DNA of 64,000 bases from Methylobacillus flagellatus KT (GTDB taxonomy: Bacteria > Pseudomonadota > Gammaproteobacteria > Burkholderiales > Methylophilaceae), in the NCBI RefSeq assembly GCF_000013705.1, contig NC_007947.1, positions 1,736,001 through 1,800,000 on the forward strand, in the 5' to 3' direction. Of this stretch, positions 42,024 through 51,132 are shown piece by piece. The notes beneath the pieces were generated by a model. The model saw only the letters and a list, made by a program, of their open reading frames with translations, did no database searches and had not been told where the DNA came from. A program made the position numbers and the translations under genes. Position 1 is the first letter of the stretch; each line of letters opens with the position of its first letter.

Positions 42024-43700
42024 ATGCTGATTAAACTGACAGGTGGCCGGGTCTATGATCCTGCGCACCAAATTGACGGCAAAGTCATGGACATCTACAT
42101 CCGAGACGGCCGCATCATCGACCGTCCCGGCGATCACGACACCATCGACCAGGAATACGACCTACGCGGCAAGGTAGTCATGGCGGGCGCAATCGACATG
42201 CATACCCATATCGGCGGCGGTAAGGTCAATATTGCCCGCCTAATGCTGCCTGAGGATCACCGCGGCTCCGCCACCACACATACGGCAGCTTGCCGTGCCG
42301 GTTGTGGCCATGCGGCCCCCTCTACATTGAACACCGGCTATCGCTACGCAGAAATGGGTTACACCGCAGGCTTCGAGCCAGCGCTTTCCCCGGTCAATGC
42401 GCGCCAGTCTCACCTAGAAATGTGCGATATCCCCATTCTGGATAAGGGTGGCTACGCCATGCTGGGCAGCGACGACTATTTCCTGCGCATGCTGGCAGCA
42501 AAGAAGGATCAGAATGCGATTAACGACTACGTTGCCTGGATACTTCATGCCACACAGGCCATCGGCATCAAGGTGGTCAATCCCGGCGGCATCAACGCCT
42601 TCAAGTTCAACCAGCGTGCATTGAATCTGGATGAACAGAACGTGCATTACCAGGTAACACCACGCGAAGTGCTGCAGGCCCTGACGCGCGCCGTCTACGA
42701 ACTGGGCATTGCCCACCCGCTGCATGTGCACGGCAACAACCTCGGCGTACCCGGCAACGTCGAAACCACGCTCAAGACCATGGGCGCCGTGGAAGGCTAC
42801 CCAGTCCACCTTACTCATATCCAGTTCCACAGCTACGGCACCGAGGGCGACCGCAAGTTCTCCTCGGGCGCAGCAGCAGTTGCTGAGGCATTGAATAAGC
42901 ACAAGAACGTCTCCGCCGACGTCGGGCAGATCCTGTTCGGCCAGACCGTCACCGCTTCCGGCGACACCATGCGCCAGTATGCCAACGCCGGTCACGCACA
43001 CCCGAACAAGGCCGTACTCATGGATATCGAATGCGACTCCGGTTGCGGCGTCGTACCGTTCAAGTACAAGGACAAGAACTTCGTCAACGCATTGCAATGG
43101 GCGATCGGCCTGGAAATCTTCCTGCTGACGGAAGACCCATGGCGCATCTTCCTTACCACCGATCACCCGAACGGCGCACCTTTCACCAGCTATCCGCACC
43201 TGATCCGCCTGCTGATGGACAAGAGTTTCCGCAACGACATGTTCGCCAAGCTTAACCTGGATGCCCAGGCCATGAGCACGCTGACCTCGATCGATCGCGA
43301 ATACAGCCTTTATGAAATCGCCATCATGACGCGCGCCGGCGCGGCCAAACTGGTCGGTCTGCACGACCGCGGCCATCTCGGCGCTGGCGGCGCCGCCGAC
43401 ATTACGGTCTACACCGACAATCCGGATCGCGAAGCCATGTTCTCCAAGCCTGACTATGTGTTCAAGGATGGCGAACTAGTGGTCAAGGATGGCCAGGTAG
43501 TTAAAGTCACCTGGGGCAGTACGCATACGGTCAAGCCGGATTTCGATCGCAGCATTGAAAAGGATCTCAAGCAATATTTCGACCGCTATCACACCATGAA
43601 CATGGAAAATTACAAGGTCAACGCCGCCGAGCTTGAAGACGGCGGCCGCGGCAAGGTCATTGTTCAGGAAGCCAAGGGTCGCAGGGAGAAGACAGCATAA
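42024..43700 (+). CDS. fhcA: Formyltransferase/hydrolase complex subunit A (formyl-methylofuran hydrolase)
   Basis: A 558-residue amidohydrolase homologous to FmdA/FwdA. It releases formate from formyl-methylofuran at a binuclear metal site. Metal ligands visible: H60 and H62 in 'AIDMHTHIGGGK', 'HPLHVHGNNLGVPGN', 'VHLTHIQFHSYG' and the Asp in 'LTTDHPNGAPF'. Length normal. Starts 21 bp after fhcB and shares one base with fhcD (TAATG). Confidence 0.97.
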   Translation: MLIKLTGGRVYDPAHQIDGKVMDIYIRDGRIIDRPGDHDTIDQEYDLRGKVVMAGAIDMHTHIGGGKVNIARLMLPEDHRGSATTHTAACRAGCGHAAPSTLNTGYRYAEMGYTAGFEPALSPVNARQSHLEMCDIPILDKGGYAMLGSDDYFLRMLAAKKDQNAINDYVAWILHATQAIGIKVVNPGGINAFKFNQRALNLDEQNVHYQVTPREVLQALTRAVYELGIAHPLHVHGNNLGVPGNVETTLKTMGAVEGYPVHLTHIQFHSYGTEGDRKFSSGAAAVAEALNKHKNVSADVGQILFGQTVTASGDTMRQYANAGHAHPNKAVLMDIECDSGCGVVPFKYKDKNFVNALQWAIGLEIFLLTEDPWRIFLTTDHPNGAPFTSYPHLIRLLMDKSFRNDMFAKLNLDAQAMSTLTSIDREYSLYEIAIMTRAGAAKLVGLHDRGHLGAGGAADITVYTDNPDREAMFSKPDYVFKDGELVVKDGQVVKVTWGSTHTVKPDFDRSIEKDLKQYFDRYHTMNMENYKVNAAELEDGGRGKVIVQEAKGRREKTA

Positions 43701-44608
43701 TGATTATCAACGGCGTAACCATAGACGACACCTTTGCCGAAGCCTTCGGCATGCGCGGCACCCGTGTCATCATCACCGCGCAGAATCTGCGCTGGGCCTA
43801 CAACGCAGCGCGCGCCATGACCGGCTTCGCTACCTCGGTGATTGCCTGCGGCGTGGAAGCGGGCATCGAGCGTGAGCTCACCCCGGAAGAAACACCGGAT
43901 GGCCGCCCGGGTGTCTCCATCCTCATGTTTGCCATGAGCAGCGCGGTATTGATCAAGCAACTCGAAACCCGTATGGGCCAATGTGTGCTGACCTGTCCCA
44001 CTGCGGCAGCATTCTCGGGCATTGACGAAGGCTATCCAGAGATCACCAGGATCAACCTCGGCAAGAACCTGCGCTTTTTTGGCGACGGCTTCCAGATTTC
44101 CAAGGTATTCAATGGCAAGCGCTACTGGCGCGTACCGGTCATGGACGGCGAGTTCCTCACTGAGGAAACCACAGGCATGATCCGCTCTGTCGGCGGCGGC
44201 AATTTCCTGATTCTGGCGGAATCCCAGCCGCAGGCGCTCGCCGCATGCGAAGCCGCAATCGATGCCATGAGCAAAATTCCCAATGTCATCATGCCGTTCC
44301 CAGGTGGCGTCGTGCGTTCCGGCTCCAAGGTCGGCTCCAAGTACAAGGCATTGATCGCGTCGACCAACGATGCCTTCTGCCCCACACTCAAGGGCATCAC
44401 CAAGACCGAGCTTTCGCCCGAGATCGAATCGGTGATGGAAATCGTGATCGACGGCCTTACCGACCCCGACATTCGTGTTGCCATGCGCGCAGGCATCGCC
44501 GCCGCATGCGAGCTCGGCGCCAAGAATGGCATCAAGCGCATTTCCGCCGGCAACTACGGAGGCAAACTCGGACCCTATCACTTCAAACTAAGGGAGATCA
44601 TGGCATGA
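43700..44608 (+). CDS. fhcD: Formyltransferase/hydrolase complex subunit D (formyl-methylofuran:H4MPT formyltransferase)
   Basis: A 302-residue homologue of archaeal Ftr. It moves the formyl group from formyl-H4MPT to methylofuran within the Fhc complex. Seen: 'TIDDTFAEAFGMRGTRVIITA' (N-terminal signature; key part FAEAFGMRGTR), 'GFATSVIACGVEAGIE', 'GDGFQISKVFNGKRYWRVPVMDGEF' (key part RYWRVPVMDGEF) and 'SAGNYGGKLGPYHF' at the C-terminus. Coupled to fhcC by a 4-bp overlap. Confidence 0.97.
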   Translation: MIINGVTIDDTFAEAFGMRGTRVIITAQNLRWAYNAARAMTGFATSVIACGVEAGIERELTPEETPDGRPGVSILMFAMSSAVLIKQLETRMGQCVLTCPTAAAFSGIDEGYPEITRINLGKNLRFFGDGFQISKVFNGKRYWRVPVMDGEFLTEETTGMIRSVGGGNFLILAESQPQALAACEAAIDAMSKIPNVIMPFPGGVVRSGSKVGSKYKALIASTNDAFCPTLKGITKTELSPEIESVMEIVIDGLTDPDIRVAMRAGIAAACELGAKNGIKRISAGNYGGKLGPYHFKLREIMA

Positions 44609-45414
44609 GCGCTTTGACCTTCACTCTCAACACAACATTACAGCAACGGGTCGACCTGTCCCCGCTCATCCCTGACAACCTGGCAGGCAAGAGCCTGACA
44701 GACATCGGTGCCATCCTGCTGGATAGCGGCCGCGAGAAATTACGCGCGGACAGCTTGTTCGATATTTCGGGCGACGATGCCGCAGACATCGTTTTCAACA
44801 ACGCCAATGGCAAGCTGGACTTCATCGGCAGCCAGATGAAATCAGGCCGCATCACTGTCAACGGTGGTGCCGGTTCCTATCTCGGCCTGCAGATGCGTAA
44901 CGGCCACATTGTGCTCAACGGTGATGCCGACGCATTCCTTGCCAGTGGCCTGGCGGGTGGGCTGATCGAGGTCAAGGGCAATGTCGGCGACTTTCTCGCC
45001 GCAGCACTACCCGGCGACCGCAAGGGCATGAAGGGCGGCATGGTACTCATCAGCGGCAATGTCGGCGAGCGCGCAGGCGACCAGATGCGTCGCGGCATCA
45101 TCCTCATCGAGGGCAATGCCGGCGCATATCTCGCCTCGCGTATGCTGGCTGGCACCATCGGCGTACTAGGCAGTGTCGGCGAATACGTAGGCTACGGCAT
45201 GCGCCGCGGCACCCTGCTGCTGAAGCAGGAACCCAAGCTGCATGCCACCTTGCAGGACTGCGGCACCCACACCCTGCCCTACCTCAGCCTGATGTTCAAA
45301 TCGTTCCGCGACCTGCCGAGCAAGTTTGCCACGCTCAACCAGAACCGCGTGCAACGCTATGCCGGCGACATCGCCAACGACGGCAAGGGCGAAATCCTGG
45401 TCTTCAACCAGTAA
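44605..45414 (+). CDS. fhcC: Formyltransferase/hydrolase complex subunit C
   Basis: A 269-residue protein homologous to FmdC/FwdC, built from repeated GxxGxxxGxxM-like beta-helix turns: 'SGRITVNGGAGSYLGLQMRNG', 'SGNVGERAGDQMRRGIILIEGNAGAYLASRM' (key parts GERAGDQMRRG, GAYLASRM) and 'GSVGEYVGYGMRRGTLLL'. The start is ATG 44605 within the end of fhcD (ATGA). A longer frame from 44245 is out of frame inside fhcD and not coding. Last gene of the operon; terminator follows. Confidence 0.96.
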   Translation: MSALTFTLNTTLQQRVDLSPLIPDNLAGKSLTDIGAILLDSGREKLRADSLFDISGDDAADIVFNNANGKLDFIGSQMKSGRITVNGGAGSYLGLQMRNGHIVLNGDADAFLASGLAGGLIEVKGNVGDFLAAALPGDRKGMKGGMVLISGNVGERAGDQMRRGIILIEGNAGAYLASRMLAGTIGVLGSVGEYVGYGMRRGTLLLKQEPKLHATLQDCGTHTLPYLSLMFKSFRDLPSKFATLNQNRVQRYAGDIANDGKGEILVFNQ

Positions 45415-45434
45415 CCAACTCAGCTACATCACCA

Positions 45435-45465
45435 AAGCCCGTGCCATCCACTGGCCGGGCTTTTT
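45435..45465 (+). terminator. Terminator after fhcBADC
   Basis: Stem AAAGCCCG...CGGGCTTT with TTTTT at 45461-45465; inner pairing TGCCA/TGGC strengthens it. Confidence 0.82.
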
Positions 45466-45599
45466 CATGCCAGAACATCAACAATTGTCAATCTGCTTTG
45501 TCATGAACCCAGTGGCATCTAAGCTGCTCAAATCATCGCTGCCCGGCCATCCAGCAGGGCAGCCATATGCTTGAAGACAACATATAAAAAAGGAACACC

Positions 45600-46244
45600 A
45601 TGAAAACCAATATCACCATCACCACCTTGATCGCAACTCTGGCCATGAGCGGCTGTGCCAACATGTCAGGAACCCAGAAAGGCGCTGCCATCGGTGCGGG
45701 CGCGGGTGCTGTCGTCGGCGCCATTGCCGGCAAAGGTAAAGGTGCCGCCATCGGCGCTGCAGTAGGCGCAGGTGCAGGCGCCCTTGCCGGTAACGTCTGG
45801 TCCAAGCGCATGGAAGAGCAGAAACGCCAGATGGAAGAAGCCACCAAGGATACCGGTGTCGAAGTCAGCCAGACCGAAGACAACCAACTCAAGCTGAGCA
45901 TTCCCAGCGACATCTCCTTCGCTTCCGGCAAGGCCGATATCGAACCCAACTTCCGGGTCGTGCTGGACAACTTCGCCACTACCCTGAAGAACAACCCCAA
46001 CACCCTGGTCACCATCATCGGCCACACTGACAATACTGGCTCTGACGCCATCAACAATCCACTGTCCGTGAACCGCGCGGCTAACACCCGTGACTACCTC
46101 ATCGCGCGCGGTATCGCCGCCAGCCGCTTCACCATCGACGGCCGCGGCTCCCGCGAACCGCTGGTCAGCAACGACACGCCAGCCAACCGTGCCAAGAACC
46201 GCCGCGTGGAGATTTTTGTCGCGGAGCCTGCGCCCGCACAGTAA
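45600..46244 (+). CDS. OmpA-family lipoprotein
   Basis: A 214-residue outer-membrane lipoprotein. The lipobox LAMSGC gives lipidation at Cys19. Then come two Gly/Ala-rich glycine-zipper stretches ('GAAIGAGAGAVVGAIAGKGK', 'GAAIGAAVGAGAGALAGNVW'), a short charged helix, and a C-terminal OmpA peptidoglycan-binding domain (about 100-210) with 'VTIIGHTDNTGSDAINNPLSVNRAANTRDYL' (key parts GHTDNTG and LSVNRA) and 'NRAKNRRVEIFV'. Similar to YiaD-type proteins. Single gene with its own terminator. Confidence 0.92.
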   Translation: MKTNITITTLIATLAMSGCANMSGTQKGAAIGAGAGAVVGAIAGKGKGAAIGAAVGAGAGALAGNVWSKRMEEQKRQMEEATKDTGVEVSQTEDNQLKLSIPSDISFASGKADIEPNFRVVLDNFATTLKNNPNTLVTIIGHTDNTGSDAINNPLSVNRAANTRDYLIARGIAASRFTIDGRGSREPLVSNDTPANRAKNRRVEIFVAEPAPAQ

Positions 46245-46285
46245 GCTTGCCTCGCCTGACTTTATTGGCATACATCCGATGAAAG

Positions 46286-46316
46286 CCCCGTATATTCAAC
46301 CTAATATGCGGGGTTA
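46286..46316 (+). terminator. Terminator after the OmpA-like gene
   Basis: An 11-bp stem CCCCGTATATT/AATATGCGGGG (one G-T pair) with loop CAACCT, followed by TTATTTC; the T-run is short. Confidence 0.65.
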
Positions 46317-46345
46317 TTTCATGGATAAAGCCCTTTTTTGTTGGG

Positions 46346-46994
46346 ACTGACCTGCACAACATGCTTTCAAAGCATGCCCCGCCAATGACTGTAATAACCA
46401 AGGCCAGAAGTGAGAATGGGTTCAAGAACGAAGTTCTTAGCTTAATTCCAGAGTCAAAAAATGTAATTCGCGTTAGAACTATTCCAGAAGAATTAGATGA
46501 TGGATATGTATTAAAGCCAATGGGGCTTGAGAGCCTGCCTGATAGAGCTAACCCCTGAGGTTATCTCAGAGAGAAAGCGGAGGGCTTTAGCTGCAGCGCA
46601 GAAGACCAATCCTAGCCTAGACGAAAGGACAAGCACATAAAATTGTAGTTGGAGCAGCAATTGCCACTGCCGCAGCTGGTGCAAACCCTATCTCATTCTG
46701 CGTCGCTGAAATAGTGGCTTCAATTCAGATTGGAATGATGACTGGCATCACTTCCGTCTTTGGGCTTGATCTATTAAAAGCAAATTGAGCTTTTTGATTA
46801 CATCTGCTATTTGCGCAGGAGGGTCTACATTCATCGGTAGAACCATAGTCATTAACGTATGAACGTTCCTCCCTGGCGTCGGAACTATTGCCGGTGGCGT
46901 TATTTCTGCCGCAACCTCAAGAGCGGTAACAGTTGGCCTTGGGGAGACATACATAGCTGTCCTCGCAGAAATTTTCTCTGACAATACAAGTTGA
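46346..46994 (+). pseudogene. Decayed GTPase/DUF697-family gene, C-terminal remnant
   Basis: Reading across frames recovers a protein I recognise as the C-terminal half of a GTPase-associated DUF697 protein. Successive pieces are: 'MTVITKARSENGFKNEV' (NKxD-like end of a G domain) with 'PEELDDGYVLKPMGLESL' (to 46558); 'ELTPEVISERKRRALAAAQK' (46545-46640); 'IVVGAAIATAAAGANPISF' and 'GMMTGITSVFGLDLLKA' (46642-46788); 'STFIGRTIVINV' (ending in a stop at 46860-46862); and 'LPGVGTIAGGVISAATSRA' with 'GLGETYIAVLAEIF' (to 46994). At least three frameshifts and one in-frame stop separate them, and the G1-G3 part is missing. AT content is higher than in neighbours. No functional product is expected. 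Confidence 0.82.
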
Positions 46995-47014
46995 CGTAGC
47001 GCACAGTATCAACA

Positions 47015-47036
47015 AACCTGCCCCAGGTGGCAGGTT
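47015..47036 (-). terminator. Possible terminator after yigZ
   Basis: Perfect 8-bp stem AACCTGCC/GGCAGGTT with loop CCAGGT. On the minus strand only TTTG follows, so it is weak as an intrinsic terminator. It lies 20 bp beyond the yigZ stop. Confidence 0.5.
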
Positions 47037-47055
47037 GACATTCTAGACACCACAA

Positions 47056-47616
47056 CTACCCGTATTTCTGCTGCAACCCCGGAATCTCGCTCGCTGGCAC
47101 CGTGGCAATCACGGTAACAAACTCCCCAAATGCCTTGTCGAGGATTTCGCCATTCATTTTGGCGATTTCCCGCATGAACATATCCAGTTGCTTGTAATCA
47201 AGCTCGATGCGGATCTTCTGCATTTCGACAAAAGGTCCGGTTTCCGCAGCATCAAGCGCCATTTTCGCCGTGCCGCCATAAGCGCGGACAAGGCCGCCGG
47301 TGCCGAGGTTGATGCCGCCGTAATAACGAATCACGCCGACGCAGACATTGATAAGGTCTCGGCCTTCGAGGAATTGCAGCACCGGCTTGCCCGCCGTACC
47401 AGATGGTTCGCCCGCATCGCTGAAGCGCTGCACAATGCCTTGGGGGGTCTTGAGGCGGAATGCATAGGCGAGATGATGCGCGCTCTGGTGAGCTGCTGCC
47501 AGGCGACGCAATGCCATGCTGACGGCACGCTCATCCGCACAATATTCCGCGATTGCAACAAAACGGGATTTGTTGATGGTCTGTTCTGCCTGACCTGGCT
47601 GTACGATAATCTGCAA
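47056..47616 (-). CDS. yigZ: IMPACT/YigZ family protein
   Basis: A 186-residue protein of the YigZ/IMPACT family. The signature 'RFSDAGEPSGTAGKPVL' and 'VGVIRYYGGINLGTGGLVRAY' (key part RYYGGINLGTGGL) are clear, with a ferredoxin-like C-terminal domain. The cellular role in bacteria is not firmly known; yeast and mammalian relatives modulate GCN2. It follows the HerA-like gene by 39 bp in the same direction. Confidence 0.92.
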   Translation of the reverse strand: MQIIVQPGQAEQTINKSRFVAIAEYCADERAVSMALRRLAAAHQSAHHLAYAFRLKTPQGIVQRFSDAGEPSGTAGKPVLQFLEGRDLINVCVGVIRYYGGINLGTGGLVRAYGGTAKMALDAAETGPFVEMQKIRIELDYKQLDMFMREIAKMNGEILDKAFGEFVTVIATVPASEIPGLQQKYG

Positions 47617-47655
47617 ACTATCCGACCTTTACCACTGAGCACTTGATTTCACGGG

Positions 47656-49152
47656 CTACTTGCGGCGCTTACCCCCGAGAATGGAGCCCAGCACTCCGCG
47701 CAATACCTGCCGCCCCAATTCAGAGCCAATTGCACGCGCAGCGCTTTTGGCAGCAGTTTCCAGTACACCTTGACGGCTGGTCGACTTCTTGCCCTTGCCT
47801 TGCGCTCCTGCACCGCCGCCGAACAAGTCCCCCCAATCAAAACTGTTGTCGTCGGCTTCATCTTGCTCGACAGGCACTTCTGTTGCCCGGCCCTTGAGGA
47901 TTTCATAGGCCGATTCCCGGTCTATGCTGTTTTCATAATGTCCATAGATGACGGAATTTTTGATCAGCTGCTCGCGCTCGGCAGCGCTGACCGGACCGAT
48001 ACGACTCCCAGGTGGACAGATGGATGCGCGTTCCACGGGTGCTGGGCGGCCCTGCTCATCGAGGAATGACACCAAGGCCTCCCCTACGGCAAGTTCCGTG
48101 ATGACCTCACCGACATTGACTGCAGGGTTAGCACGGAAAGTTTCGGCCGCCGCCTTGACTGCTTTCTGATCTCGTGGCGTAAATGCACGCAGTGCGTGCT
48201 GCACGCGGTTGCCCAATTGGCCGAGCACGACATCGGGAATATCGAGCGGGTTCTGGCTAACGAAATATACGCCCACACCTTTGGAGCGAATCAATCTCAC
48301 GACCTGCTCGATCTTGTCGAGCAGGGACTTCGGCGCGTCATTGAACAGCAGGTGCGCCTCATCAAAGAAGAATGCCAGCTTTGGCTTGTCCAGATCCCCG
48401 ACTTCCGGCAGTTTCTCGAACAGTTCGGACAACAGCCACAGCAGCAAGGTCGCATAGACTCTCGGGGAGTGATAAAGAGTATCGGCTGCCAGCACATTCA
48501 CCACACCCCAGCCCTTTTGATCGGTCTGCATCATATCGTCCAGATTCAAGGCCGGCTCACCGAAAAGCTGGTCGGCCCCCTCATGCTCGAGCTGCAGCAA
48601 GGCGCGCTGGATCGCTCCTACGCTGGCGCTGGAGATGTTGCCATACTGAGCGCTATATTGAGTGGAATTTTCGGCAGCGTGCTGAATCATCGCACGCAGA
48701 TCCTTGAGATCAAGCAGCAGCCAACCATGGTCATCGGCAATCTTGAACACGGCGGTCAATACGCCAGATTGCACATCATTGAGGTTGAGCATGCGCCCGA
48801 GCAACAATGGCCCCATCTCGGCGATAGTTGTCCTGATCGGGTGGCCCTGCTTGCCAAAGACATCCCAGAAGGTGACGGGACAAGCAGCAAAACTAAAATC
48901 GGTCAGGCCCAGCTGGGCAACGCGCGCATCGATCCTGGCATTGCCGCCGCCAACCTGACTGATGCCGGCCAGGTCGCCTTTGACATCGGCCATGAATACT
49001 GGCACACCCATACGCGAAAAGCTTTCAGCAATGCTCTGCAGCGTGACTGTCTTTCCTGTTCCCGTGGCGCCAGCGACCAATCCATGACGATTGGCCATTT
49101 TGGGGAGTAGATAAAGGAAATCCGCGCTTTTGGCTAAAGGAGTCGGTGTCAT
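47656..49152 (-). CDS. HerA-like ATPase, YjgR/DUF853 family
   Basis: A 498-residue P-loop ATPase. Walker A 'GATGTGKT' at 28-35, Walker B-like '[12 protein letters not shown]', and '[19 protein letters not shown]' (sensor region) are typical of the HerA-related YjgR (DUF853) family. The tail is rich in Gly/Lys/Arg with '[19 protein letters not shown]' near the end. Function poorly defined. Length matches the family. Confidence 0.92.
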   Translation of the reverse strand: MTPTPLAKSADFLYLLPKMANRHGLVAGATGTGKTVTLQSIAESFSRMGVPVFMADVKGDLAGISQVGGGNARIDARVAQLGLTDFSFAACPVTFWDVFGKQGHPIRTTIAEMGPLLLGRMLNLNDVQSGVLTAVFKIADDHGWLLLDLKDLRAMIQHAAENSTQYSAQYGNISSASVGAIQRALLQLEHEGADQLFGEPALNLDDMMQTDQKGWGVVNVLAADTLYHSPRVYATLLLWLLSELFEKLPEVGDLDKPKLAFFFDEAHLLFNDAPKSLLDKIEQVVRLIRSKGVGVYFVSQNPLDIPDVVLGQLGNRVQHALRAFTPRDQKAVKAAAETFRANPAVNVGEVITELAVGEALVSFLDEQGRPAPVERASICPPGSRIGPVSAAEREQLIKNSVIYGHYENSIDRESAYEILKGRATEVPVEQDEADDNSFDWGDLFGGGAGAQGKGKKSTSRQGVLETAAKSAARAIGSELGRQVLRGVLGSILGGKRRK

Positions 49153-49229
49153 ACAACCTCGAAAATTGCGCTATTGAACCAGAGGCTCAACAATACCAGA
49201 AATACCCAGCGACAACGCATTGCAGCCCA

Positions 49230-50168
49230 TCACTCCGGCGCGCTGTAACCAATCTTGAGCTCAGCCTCCACTGCCTTGCGGGGGTAATGCGGCGCCAACA
49301 ACTCAATGAAAGCATAAGCATACCCACGCAGGTAAGCGTCGCGCCGCAAGCCGATATAAGTTGTGCTGGGCGGGAATAGATCGCTCACATCCAGCATGGC
49401 CAAGTGGCTATCACGCTGTGGGTCATAGGCCATGTTGGCAACCAGGCCCACACCAAGCCCGAGATTGACGTAGGTCTTGATCACATCCGCATCGATTGCG
49501 GTCAGTACCACGTTGGGGTTCAGGCCGGCCTTCTCGAAAACCTTGCTGACCAACGAGCCGCCGGTAAAAGCAAAATCATACGTGATCAAGGGATAGCGCG
49601 TGATTTTCTCCAGTGTGATGGGTTGCTCCGCCAACAAGGGGTGGCCTTGCGGCATTACGATGCAACGGTTCCATTGGTAGCAAGGCAGGCAAAGCAGATC
49701 GGAATAACTGCTGATGGACTCCGTCGCAATCCCGATATCCGCTTCGCCTTTCTGCACCTGCTCGGCCACCTGAGTGGGATTGCCCTGATGGATGGTCAGC
49801 TTGACCTTGGGGTAGCGCTGCATGAACTCTTTTACCGCCGCAGGCAAACGGTAACGCGCCTGGGTATGGGTAGTGGCAATGGTCAGGGTACCCGAGTCCT
49901 CATGAGAAAACTCGTCGCCGACACGCTTGATGTTGTCCATCTCGATCATGACGCGCTCGGCCAACTGCAGTATAATCTTGCCCGGCTCAGTGACACCGAT
50001 CAGCCTCTTGCCATTGCGCTTGAATATCTGCAGGTTGAGCTCGTCCTCAAGCAGCTGGATCTGCTTGCTTACACCCGGCTGCGAAGTGTGCAAGGCATCA
50101 GCCGCAAGAGATACACTCAAGCCCTGACGGGCGACCTCACGGATATACCGCAATTGATGTATTTTCAT
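49230..50168 (-). CDS. cysB: LysR-family regulator CysB/Cbl
   Basis: A 312-residue LysR-type regulator. N-terminal winged HTH 'HQLRYIREVARQGLSVSLAADALHTSQPGVSKQI' (key parts ALHTSQPGVSKQI), then the sulfate/inducer-binding domain with 'GTLTIATTHTQARYRLP' and 'GEADIGIATESI', both hallmarks of CysB/Cbl. It is divergent from the sulfate-assimilation genes and should activate them when sulfur is limiting. Confidence 0.94.
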   Translation of the reverse strand: MKIHQLRYIREVARQGLSVSLAADALHTSQPGVSKQIQLLEDELNLQIFKRNGKRLIGVTEPGKIILQLAERVMIEMDNIKRVGDEFSHEDSGTLTIATTHTQARYRLPAAVKEFMQRYPKVKLTIHQGNPTQVAEQVQKGEADIGIATESISSYSDLLCLPCYQWNRCIVMPQGHPLLAEQPITLEKITRYPLITYDFAFTGGSLVSKVFEKAGLNPNVVLTAIDADVIKTYVNLGLGVGLVANMAYDPQRDSHLAMLDVSDLFPPSTTYIGLRRDAYLRGYAYAFIELLAPHYPRKAVEAELKIGYSAPE

Positions 50169-50226
50169 GTGTTATCCCCAGCCTTGGTTTTATAACAAAA
50201 TCACATATGCATAGAATAACATAACT

Positions 50227-50255
50227 ATTAAAAATATTAATTAACCTGTTATAAT
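50227..50255 (+). promoter_or_regulatory. Promoter of the cys gene group
   Basis: Perfect TATAAT at 50250-50255 in a very AT-rich 90-bp cysB/permease intergenic region. The -35 position (50227-50232) is poor, as expected for a CysB-activated promoter. An ATG at 50254 sits in the -10 box, which argues against it as the permease start. Confidence 0.55.
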
Positions 50256-50325
50256 GCAAGGCTTTTTCTGGCATGGTTTTTTAACTGGACAACCAGACGT
50301 CCCAGATAAAAACAACAATCAACTC

Positions 50326-51123
50326 ATGGACATAGGATACATTCTCTCCGGCTTTGCCGTAGGTTTTCTTGTAGGCATTACCGGAGTGGGAGGCGGCTCA
50401 TTGATGACGCCTCTACTGGTATTCCTGTTTGGTTTCAAGCCAGTGGTCGCAGTTGGAACCGATTTGCTGTTTGCTGCACTAACCAAGACAGGTGGCGTAT
50501 GGGTGCACCACGGCACGCATAAGTCTGTCGACTGGAAGGTCGTCGGCCTGTTGTCGGCTGGCAGCCTGCCGGTATCGGTGGTCACTATTTACGTCATCAA
50601 GCACCTGATGGCGATAGGCAAGGAAATCAGCGGGCTGATCACTTATGCCCTAGGCATCGCATTGATCCTGACGGCATGCGCCCTGTTGGTTCGCAGCATC
50701 CTGATGCGCAACAAGGTGCGGGAAGTTGAGCAAGGGATCATCAGCACCGGGCGCTTCACCGGCTCAACCCAGGTGACGGCCACCATCTTGACTGGCGCCG
50801 TGCTGGGGGCATTGGTAACGTTATCTTCAGTAGGGGCAGGAGCACTGGGCACGATTGCGATCCTTCTCCTCTACCCGAAGATGAGCACCTTGAAAGTCGT
50901 GGGCACCGATCTTGCCCATGCCATCCCGTTGACTGCGATTGCAGGCATCGGGCATTGGACATTGGGTCACGTGGATTTTGCATTGCTAGGCAGCCTGTTG
51001 ATCGGCTCGTTGCCCGGTATCTGGATTGGCAGTCATTTGAGTGCCAAAATTCCGGAAAAAGTGTTACGCCCGATCCTGGCAGTGATCCTGTTGCTGATCG
51101 GTTTGAAATTTGTTCTAGCATAA
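50326..51123 (+). CDS. TauE/SafE-family membrane permease
   Basis: About 265 residues with eight or so membrane helices. The TauE/SafE (DUF81) signature is at the N-terminus, 'GFAVGFLVGITGVGGGSLMTPLL' (key part GITGVGGGSLMTP), and repeated mid-protein, 'GALVTLSSVGAGALGTIAI'. Members move sulfite, sulfoacetate or related anions. Placed first in the CysB-controlled group before cysI, it may export excess sulfite or take up sulfate; direction unknown. The first ATG at 50254 overlaps the promoter -10, so 50326 is chosen. Confidence 0.87.
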   Translation: MDIGYILSGFAVGFLVGITGVGGGSLMTPLLVFLFGFKPVVAVGTDLLFAALTKTGGVWVHHGTHKSVDWKVVGLLSAGSLPVSVVTIYVIKHLMAIGKEISGLITYALGIALILTACALLVRSILMRNKVREVEQGIISTGRFTGSTQVTATILTGAVLGALVTLSSVGAGALGTIAILLLYPKMSTLKVVGTDLAHAIPLTAIAGIGHWTLGHVDFALLGSLLIGSLPGIWIGSHLSAKIPEKVLRPILAVILLLIGLKFVLA

Positions 51124-51132
51124 AGTGAGCTC

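Noticed and set aside
42414..43376. 320-codon reading frame antisense to fhcA
   Set aside because: Shadow frame caused by codon bias of the conserved fhcA gene.
44245..44604. N-terminal extension of fhcC
   Set aside because: Out of frame inside fhcD and Arg/His-rich; the ATGA overlap at 44605 gives the true FhcC start.
46748..46984. 78-codon minus-strand reading frame
   Set aside because: It lies opposite the clearly recognisable (though broken) DUF697 remnant on the plus strand.
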